Part shown: in pieces, positions 17,163 through 26,499 of the stretch
Layout of the letters: each line of letters starts with the position of its first letter
Position numbering within the stretch: the first letter of the stretch is position 1
Origin: Nostoc foliaceum FACHB-393
GTDB taxonomy: Bacteria > Cyanobacteriota > Cyanobacteriia > Cyanobacteriales > Nostocaceae
Assembly: GCF_014698505.1 (NCBI RefSeq)
Contig: NZ_JACJTD010000010.1
Location: forward strand, 1 to 64,000
Reading direction: 5' to 3'
DNA length: 64,000 bases
The notes under the pieces: model-generated
What the model was told of the DNA's origin: nothing
Databases searched by the model: none
The model's input: only the letters and a program-made list of their open reading frames with translations
Translations under genes and position numbers: made by a program

Positions 17163-17377
17163 TCAACCTACTCATCTGCTAAAGATTTTAAAATTTTACT
17201 GTAGTGACTTGATCTTCTACCCAACAAAATACTCCTTAGTTATGATAAAGTCTTGCATAGAAACATTAGTCCCACCCCAGCATAGAGACAAAATCACAAT
17301 CTCTCACTCGACAATAGAGTGGATTTTTCATGTTTAGAAATTTGCATATTTTGTGTAGCAGTGCTTTGGAGGTTTAC

Positions 17378-18904
17378 GTGAAACAGTCAAAATACTATTT
17401 TATTGTTTTTATCATTATTATCATTAGCATATTTTTGCGTTTCTGTTTGTTGCAAAATCAAAGTCTTTGGTTTGATGAAGGTTGGAGTTTAGCTTTATCT
17501 AATCGTACAACCTTTCAAGAGAATCTCGCCGCAATTGTAAATCGAGAAGCTGGTGACAAATACCAACCGCTTTATTATTTGGTATTGTTTTATTGGCGTT
17601 CGGCTTTTGGAGATAGTGAATTTGCTATTCGCTCGCTCTCAGCCTTGTTGGGAGTCGGCTCAGTAATTGCCGTATTCTTTACTAGCCTACGTGTTTATGG
17701 AAAAAAACATGCCTTATGGTCATCCATGCTCCTAGCAGTTAGTTCTTTCAGCGTATTTTACAGCCAAGATGCCAGACCTTATGCATTATTAATATTTATA
17801 GCATCACTTCAAATATATTTTTTTAGTTATGCAATGAGTGTAAATAAGAGTAATAAAATTATTTCACAATTGCTTTTTGCTATCTTTACTGCCATAGGAA
17901 GTTGTGGCAGTATTTTGTCAATAATCTTTAGCTCATCTATTTTTGTGTCCCATGCTATTGTTTATAGAAACTTAAAAGAATTAGCTAAATGGTGGATAGC
18001 TCCAGTAATTTTTTCCTCCCCAATGATTTGGTTCTATTTATCTTCATCGGCTGTATCTGATCCAACGGCTACTGATGTTACTCGGACTGGATTACCTATA
18101 GTTCAAAACATTATGTTTGTGATCTACGGTATATTAGTCGGTACATCCTATGGGCCACCAATGGATAAATTACGCGATGAGGAAAAGATAAATGTTTTAC
18201 TTAGTTACTGGCCTCTTTTACTAGTATTTATTATTGTCAGTACTGTGATTTTTATAGCTTTATTAAAAAGCTTATTAATACCCCGTAAAAGAAAAAGATA
18301 TCAACAGGCTGATTACTTTTTCACATCAGTTTTGTTCACATCATTTTTACTAAGCTTTCTGTTTGCTTTGGCGACCAAAATTAATTGGCTACCACGGCAC
18401 TCTTTTTATCTATGTATACCACTTGTAATTCTGATCCCATCAGCTTTTTTACATAATTACCAGCATAAAAATAAATTTTTTATAGCTCCTAAACTTACAA
18501 AGTTGGCTACAGTTTCTTTGTTAATTATGAATGTTTATTCAAATTTTCAATACTATTTAAATCCAGCTTATGCAAAAGATGACTACCGTTCGGCTGTTCG
18601 CTACCTTCTAAAAAATAGAAATGAATCCGCAAAATCTGTATTGTTATATGGACAGCCTAGATTACTCCGATATTATGGAGATTCATCAACTACATATCTT
18701 ACAAAAACTGTGAAAGGAAAAAATATGGCAGAAAAAGTTAGTATTTTGACCAAAAATGCAGATACAGTTTTTGTGGTAGTTAATCGTGAATTTGATTGGG
18801 AACTCAAAGATGTTTTTAAAAAAGAAATGAGTTATTTATATAAATTGGAAGATCAGGCTGATTGGCCTTATATGAAAATATATCGATTCACAAAGAAGAA
18901 GTAA
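17378..18904 (+). CDS. GT39/ArnT-like integral membrane glycosyltransferase
   Basis: About 508 residues with roughly ten hydrophobic helices. Near the N-terminus SLWFDEGWS carries the Asp-Glu pair typical of GT-C enzymes (GT39/ArnT/PMT class), which transfer sugars from polyprenyl-phosphate donors in the membrane. YSQDARPYALL is a further family-typical loop. The start chosen is GTG 17378, because GGAGG lies five bases upstream; ATG 17330 would add 16 residues ahead of that site. The gene is notably AT-rich compared with its neighbours, hinting at transfer. Acceptor unknown. Confidence 0.75.
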   Translation: MKQSKYYFIVFIIIIISIFLRFCLLQNQSLWFDEGWSLALSNRTTFQENLAAIVNREAGDKYQPLYYLVLFYWRSAFGDSEFAIRSLSALLGVGSVIAVFFTSLRVYGKKHALWSSMLLAVSSFSVFYSQDARPYALLIFIASLQIYFFSYAMSVNKSNKIISQLLFAIFTAIGSCGSILSIIFSSSIFVSHAIVYRNLKELAKWWIAPVIFSSPMIWFYLSSSAVSDPTATDVTRTGLPIVQNIMFVIYGILVGTSYGPPMDKLRDEEKINVLLSYWPLLLVFIIVSTVIFIALLKSLLIPRKRKRYQQADYFFTSVLFTSFLLSFLFALATKINWLPRHSFYLCIPLVILIPSAFLHNYQHKNKFFIAPKLTKLATVSLLIMNVYSNFQYYLNPAYAKDDYRSAVRYLLKNRNESAKSVLLYGQPRLLRYYGDSSTTYLTKTVKGKNMAEKVSILTKNADTVFVVVNREFDWELKDVFKKEMSYLYKLEDQADWPYMKIYRFTKKK

Positions 18905-18911
18905 AAAAATT

Positions 18912-18941
18912 TTAGATGATATTCTGCCTCGTTAAGTGTAG
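18912..18941 (+). repeat. 30-bp direct repeat: orphan copy of the uma2 3' end
   Basis: Identical to 21653-21682, which encodes the last seven residues and stop of the Uma2 gene plus six more bases. The two copies flank the permease and uma2 genes. The surrounding 18905-19112 holds no gene and must contain the permease promoter. Confidence 0.8.
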
Positions 18942-19112
18942 GTGTAGAAGAGAGTGAGAAGCGTAGGTGCAGACATAACTTGCTTTAAATTTTGCAAATC
19001 GGACAGTAAGCTTAACCTACAATAATGGTGTTATATCTTTGTAGCTCAAAATTTTAATCAACTACGAAGGCTTAAAAAAATCACAAAGCCCATTGTAACA
19101 CAACCGTATTTG

Positions 19113-21059
19113 ATGGCTAAATCAATTGTTTCAACAAAACGGTTCAGCAGCCAGTTAATTGACTGGTTGCTTGAAGAAGATCGACGAGAGAAGGAAGGGC
19201 CTTACCGCAAGGAAGAACCACATCGCCAGCATTCTTGGTGGCAGGTGATGTGCTTGACTGGTGTAGATTATTTCTCTACTCTTGGCTATCAACCTGGAAT
19301 TGCAGCACTGGCGGCTGGCGCTCTTTCTCCTCTAGCTACCCTGATTCTGGTTTTGCTGACGCTCTTTGGAGCATTGCCAATCTATCGACGCATTGCTGCC
19401 GAAAGCCCTCATGGTGAAGGGTCGATTGCAATGTTAGAGCGTTTGCTGCCTTGGTGGCAAGGCAAATTACTTGTGCTTTGCTTACTCGGCTTTGTGGCAA
19501 CTGACTTTATTATTACCATTACCTTGTCAGCTGCTGATGCCACAGCTCATATCATCGAAAATCCACTGGCTCCAAATTGGCTTCACAATCAAACGATCGC
19601 AATCACCCTAATATTAGTTGCATTACTAGGCGCAGTTTTCTTAAGAGGTTTCCGGGAAGCGATTGGTATTGCAGTCGTTTTGGTGGGAGTTTATCTGCTG
19701 TTAAACTTTATTGTCGTTAGCGTCGGTCTGTATCAGATTGTAACTCACCCTGGAGCGATCGCTAACTGGCGGACTGCACTTTTTACCCGTCATTCTAATC
19801 CTTTGATACTAATCGGCATTGCTCTCTTCATATTCCCCAAATTAGCGCTGGGATTGTCAGGTTTTGAGACTGGTGTAACCGTTATGCCCCTGGTAAGAGG
19901 TAGCAGCAACGACACCCCACACCATCTCAGAGGGCGGATTCGGAATACACGCAAGCTGCTCACCACTGCTGCTCTGATTATGAGCTTCTTTTTGCTGACC
20001 ACCAGCTTTATAACCACTTTACTGATTCCAGCCGCAGAATTTGCATCTGGGGGCAAAGCCAATGGACGGGCCCTTGCTTACCTTGCACATCAGTCTTTAG
20101 GCAATGGTTTTGGCACAATTTACGATCTAAGTACTATTTCCATTTTGTGGTTTGCAGGTGCATCTGCAATGGCAGGGCTGCTGAATATCGTGCCTCGCTA
20201 CCTACCACGCTATGGTATGGCACCCAATTGGGCACGAGCAACGCGACCTTTAGTGTTAGTCTACACAGCGATCGCTTTTGTTGTCACAATTATTTTCAGA
20301 GCAAATGTGGAAGCCCAAGGTGGGGCTTATGCAACTGGTGTGCTTGTGTTAATCACCTCAGCCGCCTTTGCCGTTACCTTATCAGCCCACCGTCACCGAG
20401 AAAAGCGGGCAAGACTCGTTTTTGGAATTATCACACTGTTATTTTTATACACCACTATTGTCAATATTATCGAAAGACCAGAAGGGATTAGGATTGCTGG
20501 GTTTTTCATCGGTGCGATCATTTTTACCTCGCTGGTTTCTCGTGTTTGGCGTTCAACAGAACTGCGAGCAGAGCGGATCGAAGTTGATGAACTTGCTGGC
20601 CAATTCCTTGCTGAAGAGAGTCAAGGAGCAATACGGCTAATAGCTAATCGATTGAATGCGGGCGATGTCCAAGAGTATTTTTTAAAAGAGAAAGAGGTGC
20701 GTGAGGACAACCATATTCCAGCTAACGATCCAATTCTATTTCTAGAAATTATGGTATCAGATGCTTCGGAGTTTGCGGATGTGATCAAAGTAAAAGGGGT
20801 GCAAGTTGGTGATTATCGCATCTTGCGGGCTGAGAGTGCAGCAGTCCCCAATGCGATCGCGGCTTTACTGCTCTATATTCGTGACCAAACAGGTAAGATT
20901 CCCCATGCCTACTTCGGCTGGGTTGAGGGCAATCCCATACAATACTTACTGCGTTTTATCTTGTTTGGAGAGGGTGATATTGCTGTAGTCACCCGTGAAG
21001 TACTCCGTCGGGCAGAAAAGAATCCTCAGAGGCGGCCTGGCGTTCATGTCGGGGGTTGA
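19113..21059 (+). CDS. APC superfamily amino acid permease
   Basis: About 648 residues: a hydrophilic N-terminus ([18 protein letters not shown]), then about 12 membrane helices with the APC-type first helix [20 protein letters not shown], and a soluble C-terminal domain of about 170 residues. Transports of this class use a proton or sodium gradient or exchange; the substrate cannot be read from sequence. ATG 19113 is preferred to the TTG just before it. The stop lies 29 bases before the ATG of the Uma2 gene. The pair is flanked by a 30-bp direct repeat. Confidence 0.85.
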   Translation: MAKSIVSTKRFSSQLIDWLLEEDRREKEGPYRKEEPHRQHSWWQVMCLTGVDYFSTLGYQPGIAALAAGALSPLATLILVLLTLFGALPIYRRIAAESPHGEGSIAMLERLLPWWQGKLLVLCLLGFVATDFIITITLSAADATAHIIENPLAPNWLHNQTIAITLILVALLGAVFLRGFREAIGIAVVLVGVYLLLNFIVVSVGLYQIVTHPGAIANWRTALFTRHSNPLILIGIALFIFPKLALGLSGFETGVTVMPLVRGSSNDTPHHLRGRIRNTRKLLTTAALIMSFFLLTTSFITTLLIPAAEFASGGKANGRALAYLAHQSLGNGFGTIYDLSTISILWFAGASAMAGLLNIVPRYLPRYGMAPNWARATRPLVLVYTAIAFVVTIIFRANVEAQGGAYATGVLVLITSAAFAVTLSAHRHREKRARLVFGIITLLFLYTTIVNIIERPEGIRIAGFFIGAIIFTSLVSRVWRSTELRAERIEVDELAGQFLAEESQGAIRLIANRLNAGDVQEYFLKEKEVREDNHIPANDPILFLEIMVSDASEFADVIKVKGVQVGDYRILRAESAAVPNAIAALLLYIRDQTGKIPHAYFGWVEGNPIQYLLRFILFGEGDIAVVTREVLRRAEKNPQRRPGVHVGG

Positions 21060-21088
21060 GTAAGCATCTTGAATGGTTAAAGAGGACA

Positions 21089-21676
21089 ATGACATATATC
21101 TCCGCAAAAACCCTTACATTGCAAGATTTTCTCTCTCAATACCGAGATAATCCCCGCTATGAATTGGCTGATGGAGAATTAATTGACATGGAACCCACTG
21201 GCCCACACGAAACGGTAAGTGGCAAACTTGCAACCCAAATTGGTATCTACCTTATTGCAGAACAACTCCCCTGGTTTATTCCTCGCACTTGTTTAATTTA
21301 TCCCTTTGCAGATGCAGCTACAGTTCGTCGTCCTGATATCGTAGCTCTCGATGAAACCGTTCTCAACCGTGAACCCGTAATTACTCTTGGACGCTCAATT
21401 AAACTGGTGGTGGAAGTCGTTAGCACCAACTGGGAAACTGATTATGCGCGGAAAGTTGAAGAATATGCACTTTTAGGCATTCCCGAATATTGGATTGTGG
21501 ATTATCGAGGATTGGGCGGTGTAGCATTTATTGGTAAACCCAAACAACCTACTTTCACTGTTTGCCAACTAGTTGAAGACACTTATACTCAACAACAATA
21601 CCGACTAAACCAATCAATTAATTCACCGCTTTTGCCCAGTCTTCAACTTCGCTTAGATGATATTCTGCCTCGTTAA
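21089..21676 (+). CDS. Uma2 family (PD-(D/E)XK-type) endonuclease-like protein
   Basis: A 195-residue protein of the Uma2 family, massively expanded in cyanobacteria. The restriction-endonuclease fold core is visible: RYELADGELIDMEPTGPHE, RRPDIVALDE, LVVEVVSTNWETDYARKVEEY and GIPEYWIVDYR. The PD and ExV residues are intact. ATG 21089 is chosen, with GAGGAC just upstream. The biological role of Uma2 proteins is unsettled. Its last 30 bases are duplicated at 18912-18941. Confidence 0.9.
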   Translation: MTYISAKTLTLQDFLSQYRDNPRYELADGELIDMEPTGPHETVSGKLATQIGIYLIAEQLPWFIPRTCLIYPFADAATVRRPDIVALDETVLNREPVITLGRSIKLVVEVVSTNWETDYARKVEEYALLGIPEYWIVDYRGLGGVAFIGKPKQPTFTVCQLVEDTYTQQQYRLNQSINSPLLPSLQLRLDDILPR

Positions 21677-21682
21677 GTGTAG
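21653..21682 (+). repeat. 30-bp direct repeat, copy at the uma2 stop
   Basis: Second copy of the direct repeat at 18912-18941. It ends six bases past the uma2 stop codon. Downstream both copies continue with related GTGTAGAAG sequence, so the homology once extended further. Confidence 0.8.
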
Positions 21683-22372
21683 AAGAAAATTGAGATGCAT
21701 CACTGAACAGCCCGTCGCAGACATCGCCTGTTCTAAGCAACTTTTTCAAGATGCAAAACGGATAAACGCGGCATTGGCTTTTGAGGATCTGACTAACATT
21801 AGTATATCTTCAGTATATCTTCCTGGCTATCGTAGACGTTTCCTATAGGACTAGTATTTGATTTTTGAAAAGATACGTAGGGTGCGTTAGCGACAGCGTA
21901 ACGCACCATTCTTAAGGCTTTGGTGCGTTACGGCTTACGCCTAACACACCATACAAATACTTAGATTTTTTCAGAAATCAAATATGATTCCTATAGTATT
22001 ACTTACTTGGCTTCACACTTACCTATTCAGCGATCGCTCAGTTCGCTTAATTCTGTCTGTGAAAAAACGTTAGCTTTCAAAGCGGATGGTTGTCCCGTCT
22101 TCCGCGATGGAAGCGATCGCTTACAGAAACTTGTAGCAAAGCTATAAATGGGTGGGTAGTGGAGCAAGCGGCACAAGCAGGAATGTTGATATTTCCTGGC
22201 CATAAGTGGGATAGTTAACGCTACAGTTGAGTGAAATAATATCACATAAGCTGAGATAGCCAATAATAGCGCCTGGATTTGACTCTGTTTCATTATCAGG
22301 AGCAAAGCGCGATTCTCCTGTGGAAAGGCTGCGCGATCGCGTGCAGAATATTTACAAGTGTTGCCTAAAATT
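21677..22372. other. repeat-rich non-coding gap upstream of ribD
   Basis: Nothing convincingly coding. It contains two adjacent palindromic repeats, 21881-21907 (GGTGCGTTA...TAACGCACC) and 21921-21951 (TGGTGCGTTACGGC...GCCTAACACACCA), related to the repeat at 1246-1279. It also holds fragments of the CGTCGCAGACATCGC repeat (21711-21726) and several GCGATCGC octamers near 22030, 22110 and 22335. Confidence 0.6.
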
Positions 22373-23611
22373 ATGGATAATTCCCCAGTGGTCGCTCAAG
22401 CAGATGCATCCTTAGCAAATTACACTCAGGAAAGTATACATCTAGTGGAGTCAGCAGTTGGATTGAATTCACCACCGAAGGAAAAAATAGGAAGTGACTT
22501 TGACTCTCGCATGATGCTGCGGTGTTTAGAACTTGCTCGCCGCGCTTTAGGACGTACTTCGCCAAATCCGCTAGTGGGAGCAGTGATTGTCAAGGATGGC
22601 GAGATTGTCGGCGAAGGGTTTCATCCTCGTGCAGGTGAGCCTCATGCAGAAGTGTTTGCCTTGAGGGCAGCAGGCGTTGGCGCAGCCTCTCCCCAGGAGA
22701 ATCGCGCCCGTGGTGCAACAATTTATGTCAGCCTAGAACCTTGCAATCACTACGGACGGACTCCCCCATGTTCAGAAGGATTGATCCAAGCAGGGGTGGC
22801 AAAAGTGGTAGTGGGTATGGTTGACCCCAATCCACTGGTAGCTGGAGGTGGTATTGCCCGTTTACGTGCGGCGGGGATCGAAGTGTTGGTAGGAGTAGAA
22901 GAGTCTGCTTGTCATCAGCTAAATGAAGCTTTTGTGCATCGCATTCTCTACAAGCGACCTTTGGGAATTTTAAAGTATGCCATGACTTTAGACGGCAAAA
23001 TTGCTACCACCTCCGGTCACAGCGCCTGGGTGACAAGCCAAGAAGCCCGCAATGAAGTACATCAGTTGCGGGCGGCTTGCGATGCAATAATTGTTGGTGG
23101 TAATACAGTCCGACAAGATAATCCTTACTTAACCACCCGTCAGGTGGAGGCACATAATCCCCTGCGGGTGGTAATGAGCCGCCATCTCAACTTACCGGAA
23201 AGTGCCCATCTCTGGCAAACTGCGGATGCTCCAACTTTGGTGTTAACAGAGAAGGGTGCTAATCCCGACTTCCAAGAACTGTTGCTCAAGCAGGGGGTGG
23301 AGGTGGTGGAATTAACATTACTTACACCAGATAAGGCAATGGCGTACTTGTATGAGCGGGGTTTTTGTAGCGTCTTGTGGGAATGTGGTGGTACCTTAGC
23401 TGCTAGTGCGATCGCTCAAGGAGCAGTGCAAAAAGTTTTAGCATTTATTGCCCCGAAAATCATTGGTGGTAGCATTGCTCCCACACCGGTGGGCGATTTA
23501 GGTTTTACTACCATGACTGAGGCGTTGTCTCTAGAACGGGTTAGTTGGCGTGTAGTAGGCTCTGACTGTTTAGTAGAAGGTTATTTCCCCCAAAAAGCAA
23601 ATAGTCAATAG
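22373..23611 (+). CDS. ribD: bifunctional riboflavin biosynthesis protein RibD (deaminase/reductase)
   Basis: Catalyses two successive steps of riboflavin synthesis: deamination of the pyrimidine ring and NADPH-dependent reduction of the ribosyl side chain. The deaminase half shows the zinc site HAEVFALRAAG and SLEPCNHYGRTPPCSE; the reductase half begins near residue 205 (RPLGILKYAMTLDGKIAT). ATG 22373 gives about 45 extra N-terminal residues before the conserved MMLRCLELARRALGRTSPNP. ATG 22511 would be the minimal start. Between RAAG and RARGAT there is an extra VGAASPQEN, which matches a dispersed palindromic repeat inserted in frame. Confidence 0.93.
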   Translation: MDNSPVVAQADASLANYTQESIHLVESAVGLNSPPKEKIGSDFDSRMMLRCLELARRALGRTSPNPLVGAVIVKDGEIVGEGFHPRAGEPHAEVFALRAAGVGAASPQENRARGATIYVSLEPCNHYGRTPPCSEGLIQAGVAKVVVGMVDPNPLVAGGGIARLRAAGIEVLVGVEESACHQLNEAFVHRILYKRPLGILKYAMTLDGKIATTSGHSAWVTSQEARNEVHQLRAACDAIIVGGNTVRQDNPYLTTRQVEAHNPLRVVMSRHLNLPESAHLWQTADAPTLVLTEKGANPDFQELLLKQGVEVVELTLLTPDKAMAYLYERGFCSVLWECGGTLAASAIAQGAVQKVLAFIAPKIIGGSIAPTPVGDLGFTTMTEALSLERVSWRVVGSDCLVEGYFPQKANSQ

Positions 23612-23651
23612 TAATAACACTTGACTATCAATCAATTCATCGTGATATTGC

Positions 23652-23870
23652 TCATAAACACTGACGTTCATGAGCCATATCACGTATAAGGGCTAGCCGA
23701 GATTGAATGTAGTGGCATAGAAAATCAGTTTCGTTAGAATCTAACAACACTTGCGTTTCGGTTTGTTTTACTAACCACTGCACCAAGCTAGCATCATCCA
23801 GTTGTAAGAGGAGCTTGGCTTGGGCAGTTTCAACCACTGACCAAAGCTGACGCATGATTGTAGGAGTCAT
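23652..23870 (-). CDS. small conserved-looking cyanobacterial protein of unknown function
   Basis: A 72-residue soluble, helical protein (MRQLWSVVETAQAKLLLQLDDASLVQWLVKQ... ETDFLCHYIQSRLALIRDMA). GAGG lies seven bases upstream of the ATG. It resembles small cyanobacterial hypothetical proteins of similar length, though I cannot name a family. It is convergent with ribD, 40 bases apart. Confidence 0.6.
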   Translation of the reverse strand: MTPTIMRQLWSVVETAQAKLLLQLDDASLVQWLVKQTETQVLLDSNETDFLCHYIQSRLALIRDMAHERQCL

Positions 23871-24262
23871 CAGACCTCAATTGAATAATTAGCTTCGCTG
23901 TCTTCAGATTACACAATTACGATCGCACTTTACGATATGAATGTAGAAGCTGAGACAAGTATTATTAAAAACTTAATAATGGTATTTATAACTTTATGAA
24001 GATTAAGAATTGAAAACTTAGTTTAAAAAATGCGTATTCGGCATGGGTCGCGGCATGGGAAGGATATATTTTCATTGCTTTAGTTGCAAAACCTAGAAAA
24101 CAAATCCACTAATTCTAAAAACTGGCTTTTTGTGCTTGTTAAGACCGAAATTGTCTTGATTGTAGCCCAATAAAGTCAGTTTTTTAATGACTATATTGAA
24201 TCCTCAATTTGTCTTATAGGATACAAAAAATCTCACTTTTGAGACCAATGTTTAACAGGAAA
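23871..24262. other. non-coding gap between the 72-residue gene and the kinase gene
   Basis: AT-rich. It holds the upstream region of the reverse-strand 72-residue gene and the 3' region of the kinase gene. No ORF, palindromic repeat or terminator with a T-run was recognised, apart from a GATCGCA near 23921. Confidence 0.4.
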
Positions 24263-26116
24263 TTAACACCTTTTACCTGTAGATGGACTCACAAAATCAT
24301 GTAAGTTTGCATCCCAAATGCTAATGTAAATAAAATTACATTCTTGGCGGATAATCTGACCCTTAACTGAGCCATTCTTAAAACTAAAATTATCAGATTG
24401 GCGCTGTTGTACCTGTTTGAGTCCCTGCTTAATTTCTTCAGTGGCTTGTCCATCTAACAATCCATTCAAGGTAGCCTCCATTAACTGTGGGTCTACCGAT
24501 TGGGCAAAAGATACTTCAGTTTGACGCAGCACTTTAGAATTACGATCAAATAAGTAACCAAGGTCAATTTTGTTTGGCACTAGTTTGTAAACGACAGCAC
24601 GGGTATTGCCCCATGCACCTCTTAAATCTCGATTTGGTTTGCCGAGGGTAGCTTCTACGGCGCTTCTTGGTGTACCTGTAGGAAAAGCGGGAACGTTTTG
24701 GCTACTAGGGGGCTGATCGTTGTTTTGTGGTGCTGAAGGCGCTTCTGGTGTAGGAGATGCAGGAGATGCAATATTTTCTGGTTCTGGCTGTGGTGTGGAT
24801 ACTGCTACTGGTGCTGGAGTATCTGAAATTACAGGCTCTTTTTCTGGCTGTGGTATGGATACTGGGGGATTAAAGGTTGGCAGAGGATCGGGAATTACTG
24901 GCTGTCGTCGTCGTGAGGTCGGTATAACTGGAACTGGAGAAGTCTGGGAAGAAATGGGCGGTTTGGTAGATGTGGGAGTCGGAGAAAATTCTGGCGATGG
25001 CGTGGGACTTGTAGCAATGTTTGTTTCTGGTTGTTCTTGACGAGTGATGCCAGAAATTGCTACTGCACCAAGCAAGCCGCCTATCAGCAAACTACCAACA
25101 ATCACAGCAGGTTTTTGCCAGTTTCCAGGGGATGCGATACCTTCTCTACGAGAGGCTACGCCAACGGTGAGCTTCGCTAACGTAGAATTCTTTTGCGGGG
25201 AATATAATGGCTGGGTTTGTCGAGTTGATGTAGCAGTGGCAGAAAAACTGACTGTGGAATTATTTGCACCTAACTCAGGAGGTATATTATTAGTAGATTG
25301 CAAGGCATGTAGCATTTTACTGGCAGTGCTGTAGCGATCGCCAGCATGAGGCTTAATTGCTTGATTGAGTACCGCTGCAAATTGAGAAGAGACATTAGGG
25401 GCGTGCTGCTGCCAAAGTATTTCCCCAGTTTTGAGATCGGTTAGTAGTTCTTGCGGGTGTTTGCCAGTCAGCAGATAAATCGCCGTTAAACCTAAGCTGT
25501 AGATATCAGTGCCGTAAACTGGGCGGCCAACGGCTTGTTCACTTGGCATATACCCCGGCGTACCAATGACGAGCGATCGCGTGGGGTATCCTGGAGAATT
25601 AACCACTGAACGGATTGTTTCTTTGACTGCGCCAAAATCAATCAAAACTGGTTTGCCATCAACAGAACGGAGAATAATGTTCTCAGGCTTGATATCCCGG
25701 TGAATAATGCCTTTGCTATGGACATAATCTAAAACTGAAAGCAGACTCAAGAGAATTTGCCGAACAGCAGTTTCACTCTCGAATCCTTTGGATTCAACAA
25801 TTTTGGTCAGGGTTTGGCCGTGAATCCATTCTTGGACGAGGTAAAATTGCCCATTCTCAGAAAAGTAGGCGTAGAGTTTAGGGATTTGGTTACTACTTTC
25901 ACCCAAATACTCCAAGGTTGCGGCTTCCCGTTCAAACCGTTGTTGGATAAGCTGGTAATTTTGCGGGTCATTATTGGTTATCGGTTTTAGCTGCTTGATT
26001 ACACAGCGACGGCGAGAAGGCATATGGACATCTTCCGCCAGAAAGGTTTCGCCAAACCCACCAGCACCGATTACCTGGATAACTTGATAGCGATTGTTTA
26101 GCAGGGTTATTGTCAT
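24263..26116 (-). CDS. membrane-anchored Ser/Thr protein kinase (Hanks type)
   Basis: A 617-residue kinase. The N-terminal domain has GAGGFGET (glycine loop), CVIKQL (Lys of motif II), HRDIKPENI (catalytic loop), IDFGAVK (DFG) and GTPGYMPSEQ (activation/P+1 loop). A linker leads to one membrane helix (AVIVGSLLIGGLLGAVAISGI, about 335-355). A long Pro/Ser/Thr-rich stalk and a C-terminal extracytoplasmic domain of about 130 residues (FPTGTPRSAVEATLGKPNRD...) follow and may sense ligand or envelope state. Just before the membrane helix, STLAKLTVGVASRREGIASP is encoded by an in-frame copy of a dispersed palindromic repeat. Confidence 0.92.
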   Translation of the reverse strand: MTITLLNNRYQVIQVIGAGGFGETFLAEDVHMPSRRRCVIKQLKPITNNDPQNYQLIQQRFEREAATLEYLGESSNQIPKLYAYFSENGQFYLVQEWIHGQTLTKIVESKGFESETAVRQILLSLLSVLDYVHSKGIIHRDIKPENIILRSVDGKPVLIDFGAVKETIRSVVNSPGYPTRSLVIGTPGYMPSEQAVGRPVYGTDIYSLGLTAIYLLTGKHPQELLTDLKTGEILWQQHAPNVSSQFAAVLNQAIKPHAGDRYSTASKMLHALQSTNNIPPELGANNSTVSFSATATSTRQTQPLYSPQKNSTLAKLTVGVASRREGIASPGNWQKPAVIVGSLLIGGLLGAVAISGITRQEQPETNIATSPTPSPEFSPTPTSTKPPISSQTSPVPVIPTSRRRQPVIPDPLPTFNPPVSIPQPEKEPVISDTPAPVAVSTPQPEPENIASPASPTPEAPSAPQNNDQPPSSQNVPAFPTGTPRSAVEATLGKPNRDLRGAWGNTRAVVYKLVPNKIDLGYLFDRNSKVLRQTEVSFAQSVDPQLMEATLNGLLDGQATEEIKQGLKQVQQRQSDNFSFKNGSVKGQIIRQECNFIYISIWDANLHDFVSPSTGKRC

Positions 26117-26344
26117 GAAAAATTACAAGCGTAGACACCGGAGACATTCAGCCTCTGGGCTTGTCGTCAGACATCGCCCTTTCCAAATGTACATCAAGAT
26201 AAGTTCATGAGTTATGCACACTAAATTGAAAACGCCATCCGTTCCCAATAGTTTATGGGTAAAGTGATGGCGTAAATACCTTTAGCGTAGGCGTAGCCCG
26301 TCGTAGACATCGCTTTTTTGGATGGAGAGATTACTTAATTAAAC

Positions 26345-26455
26345 CTCACCAAGGCGGCGGGAAGCCCACTTCTTCTTGACGAGACGCTGTGCGAACAAGG
26401 GGTGTTCGGGATAGCCGCCCCGCCGCCGTTAACTATTAACTGTTAACTGATGACT
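26345..26455. repeat. about 105-bp dispersed repeat, copy 1
   Basis: Starts CTCACCAAGGCGGCG and ends in GCCGCCCCGCCGCC followed by short GTTAACT-type repeats. The GC-rich ends are complementary and would fold into a long hairpin. A second copy, about 88% identical by eye, lies at 41597-41699. The surrounding 26117-26499 region has no gene; it also holds a CGTAGGCGTAGCCCGTCGTAGACATCGC-type repeat near 26286-26313. Confidence 0.8.
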
Positions 26456-26499
26456 ACTTAATCAAAACTCTATTTCTGACACTTTTTGCGGTGACTGTA

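Noticed and set aside
21657..21848. 63-codon frame after uma2
   Set aside because: Overlaps the uma2 3' end and consists partly of dispersed repeat (AGACATCGC type).
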